A stretch of DNA of 64,000 nucleotides from an uncultured Holophagaceae bacterium (GTDB lineage Bacteria > Acidobacteriota > Holophagae > Holophagales > Holophagaceae). Numbering within the stretch: position 1 is the stretch's first letter; each line of letters opens with the position of its first letter. Positions 29,108 through 37,614 of this stretch are shown here, one piece after another. The stretch is taken from assembly GCA_903937385.1 (NCBI GenBank), contig CAIZZF010000004.1, positions 62,001 to 126,000 on the forward strand, given 5' to 3'. The notes beneath the pieces are model-generated. The model did not search any database and had not been told where the DNA came from. It was given only the letters and a program-made list of their open reading frames with translations. A program made the position numbers and the translations under genes.

Positions 29108-30348
29108 TCCTCGCCCGGCTGGCCCTGCGGAACCTGCTGCGCCAGAGGCGCCGCACGGCACTCACGCTGCTGGTGGTGGTGGCGGGTTTCCTGGCCCTGA
29201 GCCTGGCCGGGGGTTTCATGGCCCAGACCTTCCAGGGCCTCTCCGACGGCGCCATCCGCGGCGGCCTCGGCCACCTCCAGATCCTGCCCCCGGGTGCCCT
29301 GGACGGCGACGAGGCCCAGAGCCTGGAGAAGGCCCTGCCGGACGGCGAGGCCCTGGCCGCAACCCTGCGGCGGGACCCGGCCGTGGCCGAGGTGCTGCCC
29401 CGCATCAGCTTCATGGGTCTGCTCTCCAACGGCCCCAAGAGCGTGGCCTTCCTGGGCACGGCAGTGGATCCCGTGCTGGAGCCCCGCCACATGGCCAGCG
29501 CCGAGGCCCTGAAGGATGGCGCCAAAGCCCCGGGCGGTGCGGGCTCCCGCTGGCTAGGGGCGGATCCAGCGGCCCGTGAGGTGATCCTCGGCGTGGGCCT
29601 GGCCCGGGCTCTGGGCGCCTCCGTCGGCAGCTCCCTCACGCTGATGTCCACCACTCGCGACGGCGCCCTCAACGCGGTGGATGTCGAGGTGGTCGGCCTC
29701 CAGGACCTGGGCCTCCGCGAGCTCAACGACCGCTTTCTCGCGGTCAGCCTCGCCACCGCGGGGCAGCTGCTGGACGCAGGCCCGGCCCGGTCGCGGCTGT
29801 CCCTCATCCTGAAGCGCCCCGGCGATGTGGAGGCCGAGCAAGCGCGGCTCCAGGCCCAGCTGCCGGGCACGGTGGTGAAACCCTGGTTCGAGCTGGCCTC
29901 CTTCTACCGGCAGGTGAAGCTGCTCTACTTCGCCATCTTCGGCTTCATGGGGCTGGTGCTGTTCTTCGTGGTGCTGCTGGCCACGGTCAACACGCTGCTC
30001 ATGTCCGTCATGGAGCGGGTGCGGGAGTTCGGCGTGCTGCGGGCCATGGGTCTCCAGCCCCGGCAGCTGCTGGCCCTGCTCCAGTGGGAGGGCGCCTTCC
30101 TGGGCCTGTTCGGCAGCGCCCTGGGCCTGGCCGCGACCCTGCTTCTGCGGGCCGGGCTCAACGCCCTGCACCTGCAGATGCCCGCCCCGCCGGGCACCAG
30201 CCACGGCTACGAGCTGAACATCCACCTGGTGCCCGCGGTGTATCTCTTCGTGGCCCTGGGCCTCCAGGCCACCCTCCAGGTCAGCGCCCTCTTCCCCGGC
30301 CTCAAGGCCGCGCGGCTGCGGATTGTGGAAGCCCTGCGTCATATCTAG
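29104..30348 (+). CDS. ABC transporter permease, FtsX/LolE type
   Basis: 414 residues: N-terminal membrane helix (RTALTLLVVVAGFLALSLAGG), a large periplasmic domain to about residue 270, and three C-terminal helices with the FtsX signature MERVREFGVLRAMGL. Translationally coupled to the ATPase gene. Such pairs move lipoproteins, lipids or drugs across or out of the inner membrane. A single permease gene suggests a homodimer. No lipoprotein chaperone gene (lolA/lolB) is nearby. Confidence 0.9.
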   Translation: MILARLALRNLLRQRRRTALTLLVVVAGFLALSLAGGFMAQTFQGLSDGAIRGGLGHLQILPPGALDGDEAQSLEKALPDGEALAATLRRDPAVAEVLPRISFMGLLSNGPKSVAFLGTAVDPVLEPRHMASAEALKDGAKAPGGAGSRWLGADPAAREVILGVGLARALGASVGSSLTLMSTTRDGALNAVDVEVVGLQDLGLRELNDRFLAVSLATAGQLLDAGPARSRLSLILKRPGDVEAEQARLQAQLPGTVVKPWFELASFYRQVKLLYFAIFGFMGLVLFFVVLLATVNTLLMSVMERVREFGVLRAMGLQPRQLLALLQWEGAFLGLFGSALGLAATLLLRAGLNALHLQMPAPPGTSHGYELNIHLVPAVYLFVALGLQATLQVSALFPGLKAARLRIVEALRHI

Positions 30349-30490
30349 GGCCTGGGCAGAACCCATCGCCAGGAAAGAGAGAACCACGCTCGCTGAGAAC
30401 GGACAAGAAAGCAGAGGGTCGCTGAGGGAGGCAGCCACCTACCCTTCTCTGCGGACCTCTGTCCCCTCGACCGTTCTCAGCGAGAGTTGT
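30349..30490. repeat. Intergenic inverted-repeat stretch between permease and pgpA
   Basis: Noncoding, with facing words: CGCTGAGAACGGACAAG near 30391 and CGACCGTTCTCAGCG near 30468-30482 form an inverted pair (core GCTGAGAACGG/CCGTTCTCAGC). CAGAGGGTCGCTGAGGG lies in between. It resembles the repeats at 28148-28432 and 31160-31273 in organisation, though the sequences differ. Confidence 0.5.
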
Positions 30491-30555
30491 TAATTGGACC
30501 TTGGGATCTGAAGGTTCAAATGGGGCAGCGCCGATGCATGGCCTACCATGGGCGG

Positions 30556-31137
30556 ATGGACTCGAACGCACCCACCAGCGCCGCTGGCCCCAGGGCTCCC
30601 CGCCTCGCCTGGTGGCTGGCCACGGGGCTCGGCAGCGGCTACCTCCGGCCCGCGCCGGGCACCTGGGGCAGCCTGGCGGGGCTGCTCGCCTGGGTGCTGC
30701 TGGTGCGCGGCCTGGGCATCCTCGCCGCCCCCTGGACCGCCGGGGTGCTGCTGGCGGCGCCCCTGGCCTTGACCCTGGTGGCCGTCTGGGCGGCGGACAC
30801 GGTGGTGAAAGAGACCGGCCTGAAGGACCCGTCCTGGATCGTGATCGACGAGTGGGCGGGCGTCTGGTTCGCCCTGACGCCGCTGCTGTTCACCGTGACG
30901 GTGCAGCCCCAGCCCTGGCTGCTGTGGGCTGCGCGGCTGACGGCGCCGTTCCTGCTGTTCCGGCTCTTCGACATCTGGAAGCCCGGCCCCGTGGACACGG
31001 CCCAGCGCCTGCCCGGTGGCTGGGGCGTGGTGCTGGACGATGTGCTGGCGGGAATCCTCGCAGCGCTGATCGCCTGGCCCCTGGACCAGTGGCTCGGCGC
31101 CCAGTCCCTCGCCCACCCCGGCCGCTGGGGCGGGTGA
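30556..31137 (+). CDS. pgpA: Phosphatidylglycerophosphatase A
   Basis: 193 residues from ATG 30556; an in-frame ATG at 30538 is equally possible because no clear ribosome site decides. PgpA hallmarks: GSGYLRPAPGTWGSLAGL at the N-terminus, DPSWIVIDEWAGVW in the middle (acidic metal-binding residues), and LFDIWKPGPV with GGWGVVLDDVLAGI near the end. Four membrane helices. It removes the phosphate from phosphatidylglycerophosphate to give phosphatidylglycerol. Flanked on both sides by repeat-rich spacers, so probably monocistronic. Confidence 0.92.
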   Translation: MDSNAPTSAAGPRAPRLAWWLATGLGSGYLRPAPGTWGSLAGLLAWVLLVRGLGILAAPWTAGVLLAAPLALTLVAVWAADTVVKETGLKDPSWIVIDEWAGVWFALTPLLFTVTVQPQPWLLWAARLTAPFLLFRLFDIWKPGPVDTAQRLPGGWGVVLDDVLAGILAALIAWPLDQWLGAQSLAHPGRWGG

Positions 31138-31159
31138 AGCCACCTCAGGAAAAGAAACA

Positions 31160-31273
31160 GATCCACCACGAAGATCCCGTGCCGGCGTGCCGGCGCGCGG
31201 GTTGGGATCTTCGTGGCGGATCAGTTTTCATTCCAACCCCGGCGCCGAGACGCCCGGCATGGGATCTTCGTGG
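31160..31273. repeat. Long hairpin repeat after pgpA
   Basis: GATCCACCACGAAGATCCC (31160-31178) pairs with GGGATCTTCGTGGCGGATC (31204-31222) in a 19-bp stem with one mismatch; the loop is GC-rich. A second copy of GGGATCTTCGTGG occurs at 31261-31273 followed by TTAAAGC. It sits between the convergent pgpA and helicase genes and may double as a terminator, though it has no clear T-tract. Confidence 0.65.
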
Positions 31274-31283
31274 TTAAAGCAGG

Positions 31284-33029
31284 TCATCCCCTGGTGTCAT
31301 CGAGCAGCTGCTTCCACACGTTGGGCTCGCTGAGGCGGCCGGACTCATCGAAGTGGCGGCTCTCGATGAGGTAGCGGTAGCCCTGCTCGGTGAGGAAGAG
31401 CTGTCGGTTGCGGGCGAACTCCTGCTCGGTGGTGTCGCGGCTGATGAGGCTGTAGAAGTAGCTCAGGTTCTTGTCGCCCTTGGGCCGGAGAATGCGGCCC
31501 AGGCGCTGGGCTTCTTCCTGCCGGGACCCGAAGGTGCCGCTCACCTGGATGGCCACGGAGGCATCCGGCAGGTCGATGGCGAAGTTGGCCACCTTGCTCA
31601 CGATGAGGATGCGCAGCTGGCCCTCGCGGAACTGCCGGAACAGCACCTCGCGCTCCTTCTCCGGGGTCTGTCCCGTGAGCACCGGGGCGCCCAGGCGCTC
31701 GCCGATGATCCGCAGCTGCTCCAGGTACTGGCCGATGATCAGGATGTTGTCCTTGGGATGGCCCGCCAGCAGCTCGTCCACCACGGCCAGCTTGAGGCTG
31801 TTCTCGGAGGCGATGCGGAAGCGCTGCCGCTGGTCCGCCACGGCGTATTCCATGCGCTCGTCCGTGGGCTGGGGGACGCGGATCTCCAGGCAGTGGGCCG
31901 TGGCGATGAAGCCGTCCTTCTCCAGCATCTTCCAGGGCACATCCACCCGCTTGGGGCCGATGAGGCTGAAGACGTCCTCCTCCTTGCCGTCCTCTCGCAC
32001 CAGCGTGGCCGTGAGGCCCAGGCGCCGCTTGGCCTGCAGCTCCGCCACGGCCCGGAAGATGGGCGCAGGCAGCATATGCACCTCGTCGTAGATCACCAGG
32101 CCCCAGTTGGCGGCCTCGAAGATCTTGAAGTGCTCGAAGGGGCCAGACTTGCTGCGGCGGTAGGTGAGGATCTGGTAGGTGGCGATGGTGACCGGCTTGA
32201 TCTCCTTGACGTCGCCCATGTAGAGACCCACCTGGTCCTCGGTGAGGGTGGTCTTGTCGAGCAGCTCCTGCTTCCACTGCTTCACGGCGGTGCCGTTGGT
32301 GGTGAGCACCAGGGTATGGGTCTGGAGACTGCCCATGCAGCCGATGCCGATGACAGTCTTGCCGGCTCCACAGGGCAATACCAGCACACCCGCGCCGCCT
32401 TCGGGCCCGCCGCCCGCGTGGAAGACATCCACGGCGGCCTGCTGGTAGGGCCGGAGGCCGAAGGGCTTGCCGTTCTGCTTCAGGTTGGGCGCCATGCCGA
32501 AGGCCAGGGGATCGCCCGGCTTGTAGCCCGCCATGTCCTGGACCGGATGGCCCAGCCGGATGAGCTGCAGCTTCACCTCGCCGCGCATGCCCGTCTGCAG
32601 GTAGATCCCCCGCTCGTCCGGGTAGGGCTCGGCCAGGAGGCCCTGCAGGGACTTCTGGTTCTCCAGCTCCCAGAACAGGCCGCGGTCGTCCATCTCCAGG
32701 GCCAGCCGGTCGCCCTTGGCCACCAGGCGCAGCTTGCCGTAGCGGGTGCCGTGGTCCTCGATCTCCTGCAGCAGGTTCTGGGGCACGGGATACTTGGACC
32801 AGGTGTTCAAGGTCTCGATCATCTCCGCGCAGCTCACACCCGAGGCGCTGGCGTTCCAGAGGCTCAGCGGCGTGATGCGGTAGGTGTGGATGTGTTCCGG
32901 GCTCTTCACCAGCTCCGCGAAGCGCGCCAGCTCGTCCCGCACCTGCTCAAACACAGGATTCGCCACCTCGAGGAGCAGCGTGCGATCGCTCTGGACGATC
33001 AGGGGATTCTCGGGGCGGATGGCAATCAC
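31284..33029 (-). CDS. XPB/ERCC3-type DNA repair helicase
   Basis: 581 residues, superfamily 2 helicase. An N-terminal helicase-C_3-like or damage-recognition region (about 1-190) is followed by Walker A PCGAGKT, a DEVH box (IYDEVHML), motif III-like LTATLVREDG and motif VI QRLGRILRPKG. This order matches bacterial XPB homologues. The substrate is presumably damaged DNA. The GTG at 33029 is the only start that keeps the N-terminal fold. A PF13625-type helicase-associated protein lies at 40939-42912 on the opposite strand, across the exported-protein island. Confidence 0.9.
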   Translation of the reverse strand: MIAIRPENPLIVQSDRTLLLEVANPVFEQVRDELARFAELVKSPEHIHTYRITPLSLWNASASGVSCAEMIETLNTWSKYPVPQNLLQEIEDHGTRYGKLRLVAKGDRLALEMDDRGLFWELENQKSLQGLLAEPYPDERGIYLQTGMRGEVKLQLIRLGHPVQDMAGYKPGDPLAFGMAPNLKQNGKPFGLRPYQQAAVDVFHAGGGPEGGAGVLVLPCGAGKTVIGIGCMGSLQTHTLVLTTNGTAVKQWKQELLDKTTLTEDQVGLYMGDVKEIKPVTIATYQILTYRRSKSGPFEHFKIFEAANWGLVIYDEVHMLPAPIFRAVAELQAKRRLGLTATLVREDGKEEDVFSLIGPKRVDVPWKMLEKDGFIATAHCLEIRVPQPTDERMEYAVADQRQRFRIASENSLKLAVVDELLAGHPKDNILIIGQYLEQLRIIGERLGAPVLTGQTPEKEREVLFRQFREGQLRILIVSKVANFAIDLPDASVAIQVSGTFGSRQEEAQRLGRILRPKGDKNLSYFYSLISRDTTEQEFARNRQLFLTEQGYRYLIESRHFDESGRLSEPNVWKQLLDDTRG

Positions 33030-33261
33030 GGGGGGGCAGGCCTAAACCTTTGAGCGTAGAGGGGTATCCGGATGCGGTCAACGAAGATGCCCGGCCCCAT
33101 GCTGCCCAGGGGCCTCGAGGCCTTGCAGAGAAGCGGACTCCCGGGGCATTTGACTAGAAATGCATGGGTTTCCCTGAGTGCGAAGCGGTCTATGATCTCC
33201 AGATCCCCTGGCGCCGGTCCAACCTTCCTGGATCGTCCCGCGGATCCCCTCTGGAGTCGCC

Positions 33262-36200
33262 ATGGGCCTCACAACTTCCCGAATCCTGGCTGTCCTGGCG
33301 CTCCTGGCGACCCTGCCCCTGGGCGCCCAGGACGATGCCTACAAGGCTCAGTACCAGGTCAACTACAAGCGCTTCACCCGCGGTGACGATCTCAAGATCC
33401 AGGATGAGGCCTGGGGCAGGCTGGAGTGGTTCCGGGAGCGCATGGGCGGCGACCTGGGTCCCGAATTCTCGCGCCATCTGCTCGCTGAGGCTGAGAAGGA
33501 GCGGACCAAGTATCCGGAGCTCTTTAAGTCCGCCTTTGGTCCCGAGCTCCCGGCGGCCATCCCCTCCGCGGCCTGGACCAGCCTCGGTCCCACCACCGCC
33601 GCCTTCACCCAGAACGGCTCCACCCTCTTCAAGGTGGACAGCGGCCGCCTGCGCAACATCCTGGTGGACACCGCCGATAGCACGGGCAACACCGTCTATG
33701 TCCTAGCCAGCGGTGGGGGCCTCTGGAAGACCACCAACTTCCTGAGCGCGCTCCCCGCCTGGACCGCCCTCACGGACTTCATTGGCAGCAACATGTCCGG
33801 GGCCGCCACCTTCGGCCGGGTGACCAGCACCCTCTATGTGGGAGCAGGAGATCCCTTCGACCTGGGGGTGGGCGGCTTCGTCGTCAAGTCCTCCAACGGC
33901 GGCACCACCTGGACTGCGGGGGTCCATCTGGGCGCCGCCGCCAAGATCTATGACCTCAAGGTGGATACCAGCCAGAGCAACGACATCGTCCTGGTGGGCA
34001 CGGATGTGGGCCTGTACCGCTCCACCGATGGCGGCACGACCTACAGTGCCGTCGCCGGCATCCCGGCCACCTCCAAGGCCTGGAGCCTGGTCAGGTCCAA
34101 TGCCGGCTGGCTGGTCGCCACCCAGACCACCGCCACCAGCAAGGCGGGCTTCGTCTTCCTCAGCACCGACCAGGGCGCCACCTGGACGGCGGTGGGTGCC
34201 ACCCCCTTTGCCCCCGCCGGCCGCATCACCCTGGCGGTGGGCCAGCCCGGGGACAGCGTGGTCTATGGCTATGCCGCCACGCCCGATGGCTCCGCCCAGA
34301 TGGACCTCCTCCGCTCTCTCGACGGGGGCACTACCTGGACCCCCCTGAACATCACCGCCAAGCTGCCCACCAACGCCAATACCGACAACCCCAACATGGA
34401 CCTGATGCACAGCCAGGCATGGTACAACCACATGATCCTGGTGGATCCCACCGATGCGGCCCGCAACACCGTCTACCTGGGTGGCAACCTGTCCTCTGCC
34501 AAGACCGTGAACGGGGGCAGCACCTGGACCCTCATCTCGAACTGGATGGCCCAGTTCAACCTGCCCTACGTTCATGCGGATCTCCACTGCGCCGCCTTCT
34601 CCACCTTTGGCGGCACCTCGCGGCTCTACTTCGGCACCGACGGCGGGATCTCCACCAGCACCGACGGCGGCACCACCTGGGACGACACCAAGAACAAGGG
34701 CCTGGTGAACCACCTCGTCTACGCCCTGGCGGCCAACCCCGGGGTGGCCGGCAGCGCCCTGGTGGGCCTGCAGGACAACGGCACCCGCATCCGCGTGGGC
34801 ACCACCGGCACCTTCAATGCGGTCCGGGGCGGTGACGGCTTCGGCGTGGCCTGGGCCCAGGCTGTGAACACGACCTCAGCGGCCTCCCTGTCCTCCTACG
34901 TCTACAACGCCATCCGGCGGGCCACCACCAGCCCTGTCACAGACCAGAGCCAGTGGAGCAGCTTCACTTCAGGCTTGGGTTCCACGTCCTCCACCGACAA
35001 CGGCGCCAGCTACTACTTCGTCACGCCGCTGGTCGCGCCACCCGCCGGGGCAGACCCCTCGGGCCAGGTGTTCTTCACCTACGGCAACGGCCTCACCGGC
35101 ACCAACAGCAAGAAGATCTTCCAGAGCACCTCCTCAGGCTGGAGCAGCATCTACACGGCCCCCCTCGTGGGCGCCACAGCTGGCATCTACGTTCGGGCGG
35201 TCAGCCACGGCATCGGCGTGAGCCCTGCCAGCCTCCAGACCATCGCCGCAGCGGGCAACGGAGGCTATGTCCTGCTCACCAGCAATGGGGGCAGCACCTG
35301 GACGCCCGTGTTCCTAGGGGCCCTCAACACAGACGGAACGCAGGCTGCGAACAGCCTGGTCACGGGCTGGCAGGGCTACAACGCCAACATTGCCTGGGCG
35401 AACAACAGCCTGCTCTATGTCTGCTCCGAGTCCCCGTTCGCCGGCTCCGTTCGGGTGGCCAAGTCCGCCAACGGAGGCAGCTCCTGGGCCGCCGCGGGAA
35501 CCGGGCTTCCCGACGTTCCCGTCACCAAGCTGGCGGTGGATCCGGGGGACACCAGCGGCAACACCGTCTATGCTGCCACCTGGCTGGGCGTCTACCGCAC
35601 CACCAACGGCGGCAGCTCATGGGCTGTGTTCGGCACGGGCCTCCCCCAGGGCCGCGCCACGGATATCTGGGTCGCCCCGGACGGCAGCAGCATCCGCGTG
35701 GCCACCTGGGGCCGGGGGGTGTGGGAGATCGCCGTCCCCGTGGCACCCAGCATCCTGACCGCGCCCGCCAACGTGACTGCGATCGAGGGCCACCGCGCCA
35801 CCTTCACGGTTCGGGCTCTCGGCAGCGGCACCCTCAACTACCAGTGGAAGAAGAACGGCAGCGCCATTTCCGGCGCCACGGACAGCACCTACATCACCCC
35901 TACCCTGGCCCTGGCCGATAACAGCGCCACCTTCAGCTGCGATGTGACCAACAGCGTGAGCTCGGTCTCCTCCACGTCCGCCACCCTCACGATCCTGGCC
36001 CTGGGCACCGGCACCACCGTCTCCAGCAGCACAGCGACGTTCGTCCCCGATGCGACCACCTCTGGGACTGGAACTGTCGTGGCAGGAGCCGCCGTCGAGG
36101 TTCCGTTCACGGTTTCAGGTATCGCAGGCACCATCGGGGAAGTGACGGTGTCCCTGTATCTCACGCACACCTACGTGGGGGACCTGATCATCACCCTCGT

Positions 36201-36660
36201 GGCTCCGGACAACAGCACCGTCGTCATCAGCAATAACGCTGGCGGGGGCTCCGGCGCCACCAACACGGCCGCCCTGGGAACCGCCTGCGGCACCTATGCG
36301 GTCTTCTCGGACACCGGGACGACCTCCATCGACACGCAGGTAACTCCCCCGGCCATCGTCGGGACCTTCCGCCCCTCCTTCCCCCTTGATGCCTTCACTG
36401 GGAAGTCCCCCAACGGCACCTGGAAGCTCCGGTTCCAGGACGTCGGCCCCGGGGACACCGGCACCTTCCAGTGCGGCGTCCTCTCCATCAAGCCCCTGGC
36501 GGGCGGGGTCTCGCTCGACGTCAATGCCGACGGGATCATCGATCTTCGCGACCTGCTCTACCTCGCGAAGTACTACGGCACCACCAATGCCACCTGCGAC
36601 CTCAACAAGGACGGGACGGTAAACGACGCCGACCTCGCCCTGCTGCTCGCCGGACTGTGA
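33262..36660 (+). CDS. Secreted BNR-repeat / Ig-like / P-domain protein with C-terminal dockerin
   Basis: 1132 residues. Signal peptide (about 1-22, ending LPLGAQ). Residues about 70-825 form a beta-propeller-like region with at least nine Asp-box motifs of the S-x-DGG-x-TW type (STDGGTTWDD, SLDGGTTWTP, SANGGSSW and others), as in sialidase/VPS10-like folds. An Ig-like domain (about 829-915) and a proprotein-convertase P-like domain (about 923-1080) follow. The C-terminus (1086-1132) is a type I-like dockerin with two calcium loops, DVNADGIIDLRD and DLNKDGTVNDAD. No catalytic nucleophile is evident. ATG at 33262 with GGAG upstream. A possible cohesin-like lipoprotein gene follows 11 bases later. 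Confidence 0.88.
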   Translation: MGLTTSRILAVLALLATLPLGAQDDAYKAQYQVNYKRFTRGDDLKIQDEAWGRLEWFRERMGGDLGPEFSRHLLAEAEKERTKYPELFKSAFGPELPAAIPSAAWTSLGPTTAAFTQNGSTLFKVDSGRLRNILVDTADSTGNTVYVLASGGGLWKTTNFLSALPAWTALTDFIGSNMSGAATFGRVTSTLYVGAGDPFDLGVGGFVVKSSNGGTTWTAGVHLGAAAKIYDLKVDTSQSNDIVLVGTDVGLYRSTDGGTTYSAVAGIPATSKAWSLVRSNAGWLVATQTTATSKAGFVFLSTDQGATWTAVGATPFAPAGRITLAVGQPGDSVVYGYAATPDGSAQMDLLRSLDGGTTWTPLNITAKLPTNANTDNPNMDLMHSQAWYNHMILVDPTDAARNTVYLGGNLSSAKTVNGGSTWTLISNWMAQFNLPYVHADLHCAAFSTFGGTSRLYFGTDGGISTSTDGGTTWDDTKNKGLVNHLVYALAANPGVAGSALVGLQDNGTRIRVGTTGTFNAVRGGDGFGVAWAQAVNTTSAASLSSYVYNAIRRATTSPVTDQSQWSSFTSGLGSTSSTDNGASYYFVTPLVAPPAGADPSGQVFFTYGNGLTGTNSKKIFQSTSSGWSSIYTAPLVGATAGIYVRAVSHGIGVSPASLQTIAAAGNGGYVLLTSNGGSTWTPVFLGALNTDGTQAANSLVTGWQGYNANIAWANNSLLYVCSESPFAGSVRVAKSANGGSSWAAAGTGLPDVPVTKLAVDPGDTSGNTVYAATWLGVYRTTNGGSSWAVFGTGLPQGRATDIWVAPDGSSIRVATWGRGVWEIAVPVAPSILTAPANVTAIEGHRATFTVRALGSGTLNYQWKKNGSAISGATDSTYITPTLALADNSATFSCDVTNSVSSVSSTSATLTILALGTGTTVSSSTATFVPDATTSGTGTVVAGAAVEVPFTVSGIAGTIGEVTVSLYLTHTYVGDLIITLVAPDNSTVVISNNAGGGSGATNTAALGTACGTYAVFSDTGTTSIDTQVTPPAIVGTFRPSFPLDAFTGKSPNGTWKLRFQDVGPGDTGTFQCGVLSIKPLAGGVSLDVNADGIIDLRDLLYLAKYYGTTNATCDLNKDGTVNDADLALLLAGL

Positions 36661-36671
36661 GGGAGATGACC

Positions 36672-37484
36672 ATGTCCCCGATGAAGAAGATCCTCTCTGG
36701 CTGCTTTCTCCTGGCTTTGGCCGCTCTCACCGCCTGCGGCGGCGGGGGCGGTGGCAGCGCCCCTCCCCCCACACCGACCTATACCGTCACCTTCGTGGCC
36801 GGCACGGGAGGCACCCTGACCGGCACCGCCAGCCAGAGCGTCACCTCCGGCGGCAGCACCAGCGCCGTCACAGCGGTCCCCAACGCAGGCTATGCCTTCA
36901 CCAGCTGGACCGGCGCGGGCTTCACCACCAGCACCACCAATCCCCTGGTGGTCTCCAGCGTGGCCCAGACCCTGGCCATCACCGCGAACTTCAGCCTGGT
37001 CACCGCCACGGCCCTCGCCTACACGGATCCCACCACCGGCACCTACCTGCTGAAGAAGAATGCTGCCCTCTCCACGGCCACTCATCTGGTCCTGGAGCTG
37101 GTGGGTCCTGCGGCCACCGCGGGCTCGGGCGTCTCTGCCAGCTTCACCGCCGATACCACCAAGGTCACCTGGGCCAACGTCGCCAGCTCTGATGCGGCGG
37201 CCACCTACCTCCAGACCGGGGGGACCTTCAACCTGGGAACGGGCACGCCCATCCTCAAGGGCAAGGTCACCGGCGGCGTCCTCCAGGTGACGGCCGCCCA
37301 GAAGGGCACCGCCAGCCCCGTCTCCCTGAACGCGGCGCTGCTCCGGATCGCCCTGGACCTCAAGACTGGGCAGACTCCCGGGACCGTCACCCTGACGCCC
37401 GATGCCACCAAGTGCCAGGTCATCGACAGTGCCGGTGCCATCCAGACCATCATCGTGACGGCCGGCACCCTCACCGCGCAGTAA
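36672..37484 (+). CDS. Lipoprotein with InlB-like repeat and putative cohesin-like domain
   Basis: 270 residues. Lipoprotein signal with lipobox LTAC (Cys22), then six Gly. Residues about 34-105 resemble the InlB/Listeria-Bacteroides-type repeat (YTVTFVAGTGGTLTG, AGYAFTSWTG). Residues about 110-268 are an all-beta domain: THLVLELVGP, SASFTADTTKVTW, LLRIALDLKTGQTPGTVTL. This order of a long first strand, the T-x-KVTW turn and a closing LRIALDLK/TVTL pair is reminiscent of cohesins, although similarity is not strong enough to prove it. It follows the dockerin gene by 11 bases and would anchor that protein to the cell surface. GGGAG precedes the ATG at 36672. Confidence 0.7.
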   Translation: MSPMKKILSGCFLLALAALTACGGGGGGSAPPPTPTYTVTFVAGTGGTLTGTASQSVTSGGSTSAVTAVPNAGYAFTSWTGAGFTTSTTNPLVVSSVAQTLAITANFSLVTATALAYTDPTTGTYLLKKNAALSTATHLVLELVGPAATAGSGVSASFTADTTKVTWANVASSDAAATYLQTGGTFNLGTGTPILKGKVTGGVLQVTAAQKGTASPVSLNAALLRIALDLKTGQTPGTVTLTPDATKCQVIDSAGAIQTIIVTAGTLTAQ

Positions 37485-37498
37485 GTCGTCGTTTTCAT

Positions 37499-37530
37499 CA
37501 GGGGCTGATCCGCTCGCGGGTCAGCCCCTG
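37499..37530 (+). terminator. Terminator hairpin after lipoprotein gene
   Basis: A perfect 10-bp stem CAGGGGCTGA (37499-37508) with TCAGCCCCTG (37521-37530) and a 12-base loop. The tail ACCTTTG is a weak T-tract. It separates the dockerin/lipoprotein pair from the next gene. Confidence 0.6.
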
Positions 37531-37614
37531 ACCTTTGTCGGAAACGTTTGACCAGGCTCAGGTTAGGGCGCGTGGGGAGATTTGCCTTGCGAGCCTTGTC
37601 ATAATGAATGCGTC

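Noticed and set aside
30500-30580. tRNA-like words (GGTTCAAAT and reverse-strand GTTCGAGTCC)
   Set aside because: No acceptor stem or cloverleaf can be drawn; the second lies inside pgpA.
28148-31283. CRISPR array
   Set aside because: The repeated words are few, unevenly spaced and mostly inverted; no regular direct repeats with spacers and no cas genes.
33030-33261. Possible small gene between the helicase and the dockerin protein
   Set aside because: Short frames here lack start signals and fit only the untranslated leader.
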